Shown: positions 6,468 to 13,662, counted from the stretch's first letter. The stretch is DNA of 14,705 bases from Oscillospiraceae bacterium (GCA_016295225.1 JAEDLP010000038.1:1-14705), one strand, 5' to 3'. Notes: generated from the letters alone by a model not told the origin. Translations and numbers: made by a program.

Positions 6468-9400
6468 ATGAGCGAAGTACGTATCAAAAACTTCAAGCGA
6501 GTCCTGGTGGCCAACCGCGGCGAGATCGCCATCCGCGTCTTCCGCGCCCTGAACGAGCTGGATATCACCTCCGTCGCTGTTTACTCTAAGGAGGATAAGT
6601 ACGCCAGATTCCGCACCGTGGCCGACGAGGCCTATCCCCTGGACCCCGGCAAGGGCCCCGTGGACGCCTATCTGGACATCGCTACCATTATCAAGATCGC
6701 CAAGGAACACAACGTGGACGCCATTCACCCCGGCTATGGCTTCCTGGCTGAGAACCCCATCCTAGTGGAAGAGTGCGAGAAGAACGGCATCGTCTTTATC
6801 GGCCCCACCGTGGACAGCATGAACGCCATGGGCGACAAGATCTCCTCCAAGCAGATCGCCATCGCTGCCAACGTCCCCATCATCCCCGGCGTGGACCACG
6901 CCATGAAGACCGTGGAAGAAGCCATGGCGGTGGCCAAGAAGGTCGGCTACCCCGTCATGCTGAAGGCCTCCAACGGCGGCGGCGGCCGCGGCATGCGAAT
7001 TGTCTATAAGGAAGCCGACATGGCCAAGGAGTTCAAGGAGGCCATCGACGAGTCCAAGAAGGCCTTCGGCGACGACCAGGTCTTCATTGAGAAGTACCTC
7101 CGCGGCCCCAAGCACGTGGAAGTTCAGATGCTGGCCGATAACTACGGCAACGTGGTCCACCTGTATGACCGTGACTGCTCCGTCCAGCGCCGTCACCAGA
7201 AGGTGGTGGAGTACGCCCCCGCATTCTCCGTACCCGAGGCAACCCGCCAGAAGATCTTCGAGAGCGCCCTGGCTCTGTGCCGCCACGTGGGCTACCGCAA
7301 CGCCGGTACCTGCGAGTTCCTGGTGGACCTGGAGGGCAACCCCTACTTCATCGAGATGAACCCCCGTATCCAGGTGGAGCACACCGTCACCGAGCTGGTC
7401 ACCGACATTGACATCGTCCGCTCCCAGATCCTGATCGCCGAGGGCTATCCCCTGAACTCCCCCGAGATCAACATCACCTCTCAGAAGGCCATCGAGTGCC
7501 ACGGCTACGCCATCCAGACCCGCGTCACCTCCGAAGACCCCTCCAACAACTTCATGCCCGACACCGGTAAGGTGGCTGTGTACTCCTCCGGCTCCGGCAA
7601 CGGTATCCGTCTGGACGGCGGCAACATCTACACCGGCGCTGAGATCCTGCCTTACTACGACTCCCTGCTGGTCAAGATCAGCTCCTTCGACCGCACCTTC
7701 CTGGGCGCTGTGGCCAAGTCCCGCCGCGCTCTTCGCGAGATCAAGATCCAGGGCATCAAGACCAACATCTCCTTCCTGATCAACGTCATCAACAACCCCA
7801 CCTTCCAGGCCGGCCGGTGCTACACCACCTTCATCGAGGAGACCCCCGAGCTGTTCACCCTGTCCCACAACCTGGACCGGGCCTCCAAGATCCTGGACTT
7901 CCTGGGCGACAAAATCGTCAACGTCTCCAAGGGCGAGAAGCCTTACTTCGAGGACCGCGTCCTGCCCAAGTACGACGAGACCGCCCTGGTCTACGGCTCC
8001 AAGGACGAGTTCAAAAAGCTGGGTGCTGCAGGCTTCACCCAGAAGATCCTGGGCGAGAAAAAGCTGTATGTCACCGACACCTCCATGCGTGACGCCCAGC
8101 AGTCCCTGATCGCAACCCGTATGCGTACCAAGGATATCGTCGGCGCAGCCCGGGCCACCAACACCATCATGCAGAACGCCTTCTCCGTAGAAGCATGGGG
8201 CGGCGCTACTTACGACACCGCATACCGCTTCCTGAAGGAATCTCCCTGGAAGAGACTGGAGATCCTCAGCGAGAGAATGCCCAACACCCTGATTCAGATG
8301 CTGCTGCGCGCCTCCAACGCCGTGGGCTACAGCAACTATCCCGATAACCTGGTCAAGGAGTTCATCCGCATCTCCGCCATCAAGGGCGTCGACGTCTTCC
8401 GTGTCTTCGACTCCCTGAACTGGATCGAGAACATGAAGATGCCTGTGGAAGAGGCCCTGAAGACCGGCAAGATCGTCGAGGGCTCCCTGTGCTACACCGG
8501 CGACATCACCAGCCCCAACGAAGTCAAGTACACCCTGGACTACTACGTCAAGAAGGCAAAGGAACTGGAGGCCATGGGCGTCCACATCCTGGCCATCAAG
8601 GACATGGCCGGCCTGCTGAAGCCTTATGCCGCTTACAAGCTGGTGGAAACCCTGAAGTCCGAGCTCCACATCCCCATCCACCTGCACACCCACGACACCA
8701 CCGGCGCAGGCGTTGCCACCGTTCTGAAGGCTGCCGAAGCCGGCGTGGACATCGCCGACCTGGCCATCGAGTCCATGGCAGGCTGCACCAGCCAGCCCTC
8801 CCTGAACGTTGTGGTGGAAGCCCTCCGCGGAACCGAACGCGACACCGGTCTGGAATTCGAAGGTCTGGACGAGCTGAGCCGCTACTACGAGCACGTCCGT
8901 AAGGTCTACAAGTCCAACGAGAGCGGTCAGGTCTCCCCCAACGCCCAGATCTACAAGCATGAGATTCCCGGCGGCCAGTACTCCAACCTGCTGGCCCAGG
9001 TCACTGAGATGGGCTCCAAGGACGAATTCGAAAAGATTAAGGAACTCTATCGTCAGGCCAACATCCTGCTGGGCAACCTGATCAAGGTCACTCCCTCCTC
9101 CAAGGTGGTCGGCGACCTGGCCATCTTCATGTCCAAGAACGACCTGAACATGGACAACATCCTCACCGATGGCGCAGGACTGTCCTACCCCGACTCCGTG
9201 GTGGACTTCTTCAAGGGCATGATCGGTCAGCCCGAGGGCGGCTTCCCCAAGGAACTGCAGAAGATCGTCCTGAAGGACATCGAGCCCATCACCGTCCGTC
9301 CCGGCACCTTGCTGCCCGACGTGGACTTCGAGGACATCAAGAAGCATCTGCGCGAGAAGTTCGACATGTCTGGCTTCACCGACTTCGAGATGGATCAGAA

Positions 9401-9941
9401 GGCAGTCAGCTACGCTCTGTATCCCAAGGTCTACGAGGACTACTGCACTCACTTCGAGGCCTACAATGACGTTACCACCCTGGAGAGCCATGTGTACTTC
9501 TACGGCCTGCGCAAGGGCGAGGAGACCGTGCTGAAGGCCAGCACCGGCAACGACATTATCATCAAGTTCGACCACATGTCCGACCCCGACAAGGACGGCT
9601 ACCGTGTTCTGACCTTCGAGGTCAACGGCGTCCTGCGTGAGCTGAAGGTTCTGGACAAGACCCTGGAGGTCGTGGTGGACCGCAAGCTGAAGGCCGACAA
9701 GAACAACCCCTGCCACCTGGGTTCCACCATTCCCGGCACCGTGGAAACCGTCCTGGTGAAGGAAGGCGACGAGGTTAAGGTCAACCAGCCTCTGATGATC
9801 GTGGAGGCCATGAAGATGGAGACCACCTTCGTCTCCAAGGTCAACGGCAAGGTCGACAAGCTCTATGTGGTCCCCGGTGACCGCGTCAGCGCAGAAGACC
9901 TGCTGGTCTCCTTCATCCTGGATGAGGAAGAAGAGAAGTAA
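6468..9941 (+). CDS. pyc: Pyruvate carboxylase (single-chain, biotin-dependent)
   Basis: Cytoplasmic enzyme of 1157 residues that carboxylates pyruvate to oxaloacetate using ATP and bicarbonate, feeding anaplerosis, aspartate-family synthesis and the reductive TCA branch. Full-length architecture in the usual order: biotin carboxylase (about 8-455) with HPGYGFLAEN 87-96, the Gly-rich ATP loop KASNGGGGRGMR 166-177, RDCSVQRRHQK 235-245 and EMNPRIQVEH 296-305; carboxyltransferase (about 533-800) with TDTSMRDAQQSL around 537-548 and metal ligands His740 and His742 in HLHTHDTTG; then the tetramerisation region; and biotin carrier domain with VEAMKMETTF, Lys1116 being the biotinylated residue, 41 residues from the end. 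The ATG at 6468 has AAGGAG 8 nt upstream; an in-frame ATG at 6390 has none. Codon choice is extremely biased to C/G endings, suggesting high expression. It is monocistronic, with its own promoter and terminator, divergent from the MocR gene. Confidence 0.96.
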   Translation: MSEVRIKNFKRVLVANRGEIAIRVFRALNELDITSVAVYSKEDKYARFRTVADEAYPLDPGKGPVDAYLDIATIIKIAKEHNVDAIHPGYGFLAENPILVEECEKNGIVFIGPTVDSMNAMGDKISSKQIAIAANVPIIPGVDHAMKTVEEAMAVAKKVGYPVMLKASNGGGGRGMRIVYKEADMAKEFKEAIDESKKAFGDDQVFIEKYLRGPKHVEVQMLADNYGNVVHLYDRDCSVQRRHQKVVEYAPAFSVPEATRQKIFESALALCRHVGYRNAGTCEFLVDLEGNPYFIEMNPRIQVEHTVTELVTDIDIVRSQILIAEGYPLNSPEINITSQKAIECHGYAIQTRVTSEDPSNNFMPDTGKVAVYSSGSGNGIRLDGGNIYTGAEILPYYDSLLVKISSFDRTFLGAVAKSRRALREIKIQGIKTNISFLINVINNPTFQAGRCYTTFIEETPELFTLSHNLDRASKILDFLGDKIVNVSKGEKPYFEDRVLPKYDETALVYGSKDEFKKLGAAGFTQKILGEKKLYVTDTSMRDAQQSLIATRMRTKDIVGAARATNTIMQNAFSVEAWGGATYDTAYRFLKESPWKRLEILSERMPNTLIQMLLRASNAVGYSNYPDNLVKEFIRISAIKGVDVFRVFDSLNWIENMKMPVEEALKTGKIVEGSLCYTGDITSPNEVKYTLDYYVKKAKELEAMGVHILAIKDMAGLLKPYAAYKLVETLKSELHIPIHLHTHDTTGAGVATVLKAAEAGVDIADLAIESMAGCTSQPSLNVVVEALRGTERDTGLEFEGLDELSRYYEHVRKVYKSNESGQVSPNAQIYKHEIPGGQYSNLLAQVTEMGSKDEFEKIKELYRQANILLGNLIKVTPSSKVVGDLAIFMSKNDLNMDNILTDGAGLSYPDSVVDFFKGMIGQPEGGFPKELQKIVLKDIEPITVRPGTLLPDVDFEDIKKHLREKFDMSGFTDFEMDQKAVSYALYPKVYEDYCTHFEAYNDVTTLESHVYFYGLRKGEETVLKASTGNDIIIKFDHMSDPDKDGYRVLTFEVNGVLRELKVLDKTLEVVVDRKLKADKNNPCHLGSTIPGTVETVLVKEGDEVKVNQPLMIVEAMKMETTFVSKVNGKVDKLYVVPGDRVSAEDLLVSFILDEEEEK

Positions 9942-9968
9942 TCCCTACCCGGTAATCCCCTGAATTGC

Positions 9969-10008
9969 AGTGCCCCCGACTCATTGAGCCGGGGGCACTT
10001 TCGTTGTT
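9969..10008 (+). terminator. Rho-independent terminator of pyruvate carboxylase gene
   Basis: AGTGCCCCCG (9969-9978) pairs perfectly with CGGGGGCACT (9990-9999), a 10-bp GC-rich stem with a small inner CTC/GAG pairing, followed by TTTCGTTGTTT. It starts 28 bp after the pyc stop. Confidence 0.88.
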
Positions 10009-10064
10009 TCGATTACAATACAGCCACCTTGCCTGGTGCTTGCGCCAAGCTCGAAAATTGGTTG

Positions 10065-10096
10065 AAAAAACGCCCCCACCAAATGGTGGGGGCGTT
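10065..10096 (-). terminator. Rho-independent terminator of the class III aminotransferase gene
   Basis: A perfect 12-bp stem, AACGCCCCCACC (10069-10080) with GGTGGGGGCGTT (10085-10096), around a 4-nt loop; on the minus strand a U-run (10065-10070) follows. It starts about 47 bp after the aminotransferase stop and faces the pyc terminator, insulating the convergent genes. Confidence 0.92.
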
Positions 10097-10142
10097 GAAA
10101 GTTACCACTTTGGAGTAACCTCCCTGTAAGAGTTAATTAAGA

Positions 10143-11363
10143 TTAGCCCTTAACCTCAGCGATAGCCTTTGCCAGACGCTCGCAAGCGACGTCGCAGTCA
10201 GCCTCGGTGATGATCAGAGGAGGAACCATACGGATGATGCTGGTGCCGATAGCGGTGACCAGGAAGTGGTTGCGGATGCAAGCACGCTTAACTTCGACGG
10301 AGTTCACGCCGTCTTCCAGGACTGCGCCGACGAACAGGCCGCGATGACGCTCAGCAACGATGCCGGGGACCTCCAGCAGCTTCTTTGCGAAGTAGTCGCC
10401 GACCTTCTTAGCGTTCTCGGGCCACTTGCCAGCCTTCAGCTCACGCAGGACTGCCAGGGAAGCAGCGCAGGCGACGGGGTGACCAGCATAGGTGGAACCG
10501 TGGGTGCCGGGGCCGAATGCGGAAGCAGCCTTGTCGTTGCAGGCGATGCCGCCGATGGGGAAGCCGCCGCCCATTGCCTTAGCCATGGACACGATGTCGG
10601 GCTTCACGCCGTAGGTCATGTAGCACATGAAGTCGCCGGTACGGCCCCAACCAGCCTGAACTTCGTCCAGGCAGAACAGGATGCCCTTCTCGTCGCAGAA
10701 CTCACGGATGCCCTTGATGAACTCGTCGGTTGCGGGCCAAACGCCGCCCTCGCCCTGAACAGGCTCGAACATGATAGCGCAGGTCTTGCCTTCAACATAA
10801 GCAGCCTTAAATGCGTCCAGGTTGTTGAACTCAGCATAGGTGAAGCCGGGGGTCAGGTCGCCGAAGCCCTTCTGGATAGCGGAGTCGGGCTGGCCGGTAG
10901 CGGTCATAGCGCCGAAGGTACGGCCGTGGAAGGACTTCTTAGCAGTGATGATGTGCCAAGCGTCGGGACCGATGTTCTCGATGCCCCACTTACGAGCCAT
11001 CTTGATCATAGCTTCGTTAGCCTCAGCACCGGAGTTCTGATACAGAATCTTATCCATACCGATGGTCTCGCAGATTTCCTTGGACAGGATAGCCTGGGGA
11101 ACAGTGTAGGGATAGTTGAAGGTCTGCATGATGGTAGCAGCCTGATCCTGGATAGCCTTCACAACCTTGGGGTTGCAGTTGCCCAGGCAGTTAACAGCGA
11201 TACCTGCATAGAAGTCCAGGTAGGGCTGATCGTTCTCATCATACATGTAGATGCCTTCAGCGCGGTCAGCGACGAAGTCCATACGCTCATAGGTCTCGAT
11301 CATGTACTTCTTGACGAGGGCCTTCAGTTCAACAGCGCTCAGACCAGTGTCTTTCAGTCTCAT
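10143..11363 (-). CDS. Class III PLP-dependent aminotransferase (acetylornithine/omega-amino-acid type)
   Basis: Cytoplasmic PLP enzyme of 406 residues, close in length and motifs to the acetylornithine/4-aminobutyrate/ornithine aminotransferase group. Visible: the cofactor phosphate loop NSGAEANEA (110-118), SFHGRTFGAMTATGQ (144-158), FEPVQGEGGV (199-208), CLDEVQAGWGRTG (231-243) with Asp233 facing the PLP ring nitrogen, SMAKAMGGGFPIGG (259-272) with Lys262 as the Schiff-base lysine, and GTHGSTYAGHPVACA (286-300). Two positions differ from the common GHCHPKV motif: here it is GNCNPKV (61-67). No arginine, GABA or lysine pathway genes are adjacent, so substrate cannot be assigned and I give no gene symbol; ArgD-like is one option. 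The ATG at 11363 follows GGGAGGAAATTTTT; the longer start at 11408 has no ribosome binding site. The gene is a single unit with a structured leader and a strong terminator. Confidence 0.9.
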   Translation of the reverse strand: MRLKDTGLSAVELKALVKKYMIETYERMDFVADRAEGIYMYDENDQPYLDFYAGIAVNCLGNCNPKVVKAIQDQAATIMQTFNYPYTVPQAILSKEICETIGMDKILYQNSGAEANEAMIKMARKWGIENIGPDAWHIITAKKSFHGRTFGAMTATGQPDSAIQKGFGDLTPGFTYAEFNNLDAFKAAYVEGKTCAIMFEPVQGEGGVWPATDEFIKGIREFCDEKGILFCLDEVQAGWGRTGDFMCYMTYGVKPDIVSMAKAMGGGFPIGGIACNDKAASAFGPGTHGSTYAGHPVACAASLAVLRELKAGKWPENAKKVGDYFAKKLLEVPGIVAERHRGLFVGAVLEDGVNSVEVKRACIRNHFLVTAIGTSIIRMVPPLIITEADCDVACERLAKAIAEVKG

Positions 11364-11509
11364 AAAAATTTCCTCCCATTCAAAATAATAAGTAATCTTG
11401 GGGATCATCCGGGTTTACACTGAAACCCAGTATTCTCAACAGCCGGTACTCACTCCGGACTGTTTTGAATGTAAGAAGCAGGTCGTCGTGATTGACTGTC
11501 CTGTAACTT
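11364..11509 (-). promoter_or_regulatory. Structured 5' leader of the aminotransferase gene
   Basis: If the promoter at 11516-11544 is right, the mRNA has a leader of about 145 nt. Two hairpins are visible: a perfect 6-bp stem GGGTTT (11411-11416) / AAACCC (11423-11428), and a 9-bp stem with one bulge joining AACAGCCGG (11438-11446) and CCGGACTGTT (11455-11464). No U-run follows either. I cannot match the leader to a known riboswitch or T-box. It could simply be a stabilising leader. Confidence 0.35.
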
Positions 11510-11515
11510 GTGACC

Positions 11516-11544
11516 ATAATAACACCATTTCTCAAAAAATGAAA
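11516..11544 (-). promoter_or_regulatory. Candidate promoter of the aminotransferase gene
   Basis: On the minus strand TGT-TATTAT (hexamer at 11516-11521) forms an extended -10 element; 17 bp further upstream is TTTCAT (11539-11544), a poor -35 match. Supported mainly by the extended -10. Confidence 0.42.
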
Positions 11545-11838
11545 TACACCTTTTGCACAAATTATTCCAGTCACTTTCTGGTGAAATCGCGGAGGGCGGC
11601 GCAGGATTTTATGCGTGCTCCTTCGTTTTACTTGTCACTTTTTTTGGTTTTCCCGGAAAATACTTCATTTGAATCCTTCTTATCTGGGTTTCCACGCAGT
11701 TTTTTCCGTCACTTCTCGCTTTTCCCGGGCAAGTTTGGTCATTTTCCGACTCGTCGTTTTGCACAATCACATTTTTTATTTTCCGAAAGCCCTTTGTCCT
11801 TTTTATCATGTCAATACACCTCTCCATTCCCCTGCCAA

Positions 11839-11867
11839 TTGCTTTTTCCTCCCTACCTTGTTACAAT
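11839..11867 (+). promoter_or_regulatory. Candidate sigma-A promoter of the mtnA-aldolase operon
   Basis: TTGCTT (11839-11844), a 17-bp spacer, then TGT-TACAAT (hexamer at 11862-11867) with an extended -10 TG. The start would fall near 11874, leaving a leader of only about 20 nt that contains AAAGGAAG as ribosome binding site before ATG 11894. Confidence 0.68.
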
Positions 11868-11878
11868 ATAAATTGTAA
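11861..11878. promoter_or_regulatory. Perfect palindrome over the mtnA -10 box (candidate operator)
   Basis: TTACAAT-ATAA-ATTGTAA: two 7-bp arms (11861-11867 and 11872-11878) around 4 bp. It covers the -10 hexamer and the expected transcription start, the classical position for a repressor site. Only part of it would be transcribed, so it is more likely a DNA-binding site than an RNA hairpin. The binding protein is unknown. Confidence 0.5.
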
Positions 11879-11893
11879 AGGAAGTGAATCCCA

Positions 11894-12973
11894 ATGGAAC
11901 TGACCCAAATCACCCATATTGACAACGTCCGCCTGTCGGACGACGGCCGCGCCGTCCGCATTCTGGACCAGAGCCGCCTACCCAACGAGACGGTCTATCT
12001 TGAGCTGTCCCAGGCCGAGGATCTCTACGAGGCCATCCACGCCCTCCGGGTCCGGGGGGCCCCTGCCATCGGCATCTTCGCCGGCTACGCTATGTACGTG
12101 CTGGCCCGGCAGACCAAGGCCGCCCAGTTCGGCGACTTCATCCAGGAATGCCGCAGGCACCACGCCTACCTCAATTCCTCCCGGCCCACCGCCGTGAACC
12201 TGAAGCACATGCTGGACCGGATGCTGGCTGTGGCCGAATCCATGCCCTGCATGGACATCGACAGCATCCTGGAGTCCATGCGTCAGGCCGCCATCGCCAT
12301 CCACCAGGAGGACATCACCATGTGCACCGCTATCTCCCGCCATGGCCTGTCCCTGGTCAAGGAAGGCGACGGCATTCTCACCCACTGCAACGCCGGTCCC
12401 CTGGCCACCTCCCGGTACGGCACCGCCCTGGGGCCTCTCTTTCTGGCCAAGGAGGAAGGAATCACCCTCCACGCCTGGTGTGATGAGACCCGCCCCCTCC
12501 TCCAGGGGGCCCGCCTCACCGCCTACGAGCTCCAGCGGGCCGGGATCGACTGCACCCTCATCTGCGACAACATGGCCAGCATCGTGATGAAGGAGGGCAA
12601 GATCAACGCCTGCTTCGTGGGCTGTGACCGGGTAGCTCGGAACGGGGACACCGCCAACAAGATCGGCACCTCCGGGGTGGCCATCCTGGCCAGGCACTAC
12701 GGTATCCCCTTCTATGTGCTGGGCCCCTCCTCCACCATCGACTTCACCTGCCCTGACGGGGACCACATCCCCATCGAGCTGCGGGACGGGGAGGAGATCA
12801 AGTCCAAGTTCTTCGAACAGCCCTCCTCCCTGCCGGAAGTCAAGTGCTACAACCCCGCCTTTGACGTCACCGACCACGACCTCATCACCGCCATCGTCAC
12901 GGAGCGGGGGATCTGCTATCCCCCCTTTGAGGACAGCCTGGCCGCTCTCTTTGGCCGGAAAAGGGAGGTCTGA
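11894..12973 (+). CDS. mtnA: 5-methylthioribose-1-phosphate isomerase family (aldose-ketose isomerase)
   Basis: Cytoplasmic isomerase of 359 residues that converts 5-methylthioribose 1-phosphate (or 5-deoxyribose 1-phosphate) to the ribulose 1-phosphate, in salvage of S-adenosylmethionine by-products. It is full length for MtnA. Visible motifs: LRVRGAPAIG (51-60), RPTAVNL (97-103), LTHCNAGPLAT (162-172) with the catalytic Cys165, DETRPLLQGARLTAYEL (197-213), VGCDRVARNGDTANKIGT (242-259) with the catalytic Asp245, and YNPAFDVT (319-326). These separate it from eIF2B-alpha and ribose-1,5-bisphosphate isomerase relatives. A small oddity is Asp after DVT, where Pro is usual. The start ATG follows AAAGGAAG. 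It is the first gene of an operon; the aldolase starts 2 nt after its stop, implying coupled translation and consecutive steps. The kinase or phosphorylase that makes its substrate (MtnK or MtnP) is not in the window. Confidence 0.93.
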   Translation: MELTQITHIDNVRLSDDGRAVRILDQSRLPNETVYLELSQAEDLYEAIHALRVRGAPAIGIFAGYAMYVLARQTKAAQFGDFIQECRRHHAYLNSSRPTAVNLKHMLDRMLAVAESMPCMDIDSILESMRQAAIAIHQEDITMCTAISRHGLSLVKEGDGILTHCNAGPLATSRYGTALGPLFLAKEEGITLHAWCDETRPLLQGARLTAYELQRAGIDCTLICDNMASIVMKEGKINACFVGCDRVARNGDTANKIGTSGVAILARHYGIPFYVLGPSSTIDFTCPDGDHIPIELRDGEEIKSKFFEQPSSLPEVKCYNPAFDVTDHDLITAIVTERGICYPPFEDSLAALFGRKREV

Positions 12974-12975
12974 CT

Positions 12976-13629
12976 ATGGCAACGTATCCTTCCGACGCCC
13001 AGGCCAGGGCGGAGATCCTGGCAACAGGGCTGAAAATTTACCAACGGGGGCTGGTGGCCGCCAACGACGGCAACCTCAGTGTCCGGGTGGGGGAAAACGC
13101 CCTGTGGGTGACCCCCACCGGGGTCTCCAAGGGGGCCATGACCGAAGACATGCTGGTGAAGCTGGACCTGGACGGAAACCTGCTGGAAGGCACCCGGAAA
13201 CCCTCCTCGGAGACGAAAATGCACCTTCGTATTTATCAGGAGAACCCAGACGTGCGGGCGGTGGTCCACGCCCATCCTCCCGCTGCTACGGCCTTCGCCT
13301 GCGCAGGCCTCCCCCTGGACAAACCCGTCATCCAGGAGGCAGTGGTCTTTCTGGGCACGGTCCCCGTGGCTCCCTTCGCCCTGCCCGGGTCGGAAGGAGT
13401 GGCCGACAGCGTGGCTCCCTACTGCCGGGACTACCGGGCCCTGCTGCTGGAATACCACGGAGCGGTCACCTGGGGGGAGACCATGGAACAGGCCCACTAC
13501 CGTCTGGAGTGTCTGGAGCAACTGGCCCACGTCACCCTCCACTTGAAGACCCTGGGCTGTACCCGGGTGATGCCGGAGCAACTGGTCAAAAACCTGGAGG
13601 GTCTTCGCCCCGCTTGGGGGATCAAGTGA
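12976..13629 (+). CDS. Class II aldolase (FucA/AraD family), probable 5-methylthioribulose-1-P / 5-deoxyribulose-1-P aldolase
   Basis: Zinc-dependent cytoplasmic aldolase of 217 residues. All active-site residues of L-fuculose-phosphate aldolase are present at a constant offset of +6: Glu79 (SSET), zinc ligands His98 and His100 (VVHAHPP), and His161 (LEYHGAV). Phosphate-binding segments NDGNLSVR (30-37), TPTGVSKG (46-53) and SSETKMH (77-83) are intact. Its position 2 nt after mtnA, with GGGAGG inside the mtnA end as ribosome binding site, points to the product of MtnA as substrate: cleavage to dihydroxyacetone phosphate plus (2-methylthio)acetaldehyde or acetaldehyde. That pathway (the DHAP shunt, with enzymes named Ald2 or DrdA) is established in other bacteria; assignment here is by context. 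MtnB, a methylthioribulose-1-phosphate dehydratase of the same superfamily, is an alternative, but no mtnC/mtnW/mtnD follows. L-fuculose or rhamnulose phosphate aldolase is less likely, as no deoxysugar genes are near. Confidence 0.85.
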   Translation: MATYPSDAQARAEILATGLKIYQRGLVAANDGNLSVRVGENALWVTPTGVSKGAMTEDMLVKLDLDGNLLEGTRKPSSETKMHLRIYQENPDVRAVVHAHPPAATAFACAGLPLDKPVIQEAVVFLGTVPVAPFALPGSEGVADSVAPYCRDYRALLLEYHGAVTWGETMEQAHYRLECLEQLAHVTLHLKTLGCTRVMPEQLVKNLEGLRPAWGIK

Positions 13630-13635
13630 TCCCCC
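13616..13635. repeat. Inverted repeat spanning the aldolase stop codon
   Basis: GGGGGATC (13616-13623) and GATCCCCC (13628-13635) form a perfect 8-bp stem around a 4-nt loop (9 bp if the closing A-T pair is counted). The aldolase stop codon is at its centre. No U-run follows, so it is not a standard terminator; it may modulate read-through, mRNA decay or translation of the next gene. Confidence 0.55.
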
Positions 13636-13662
13636 ATTGATCAACCATCAGGAGGCAATGAT

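Larger units (their letters stand above)
11364..11893. other. Divergent spacer between aminotransferase gene and mtnA
   Basis: This 530-bp spacer contains the aminotransferase leader and promoter (minus), a pyrimidine-rich stretch on the plus strand (about 11600-11860) with five copies of TTTTCC(C)G at 11648, 11703, 11721, 11743 and 11779, and the mtnA promoter with its palindrome. The first TTTTCC copy is part of a perfect TTTTCC-C-GGAAAA palindrome (11648-11660). A 66-codon minus-strand frame (11609-11809) has a possible ribosome binding site but unusual codons; it is treated as a finding, not a gene. Confidence 0.55.

Noticed and set aside
6762..9716. A 984-codon open frame antisense to the pyruvate carboxylase gene
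   Set aside because: It is in codon register with the sense gene. Antisense stops would need TTA, CTA or TCA sense codons, and this strongly biased gene uses CTG/CTC for Leu and TCC/AGC for Ser. The translation is a Val/Leu/Gln/Gly/Asp-rich shadow with no ribosome binding site.
12714..13640. 308-codon plus-strand frame overlapping mtnA and the aldolase
   Set aside because: It is a +1-type shadow of two clear genes; its Pro/Ser/Gly/Arg-rich translation has no domain features.
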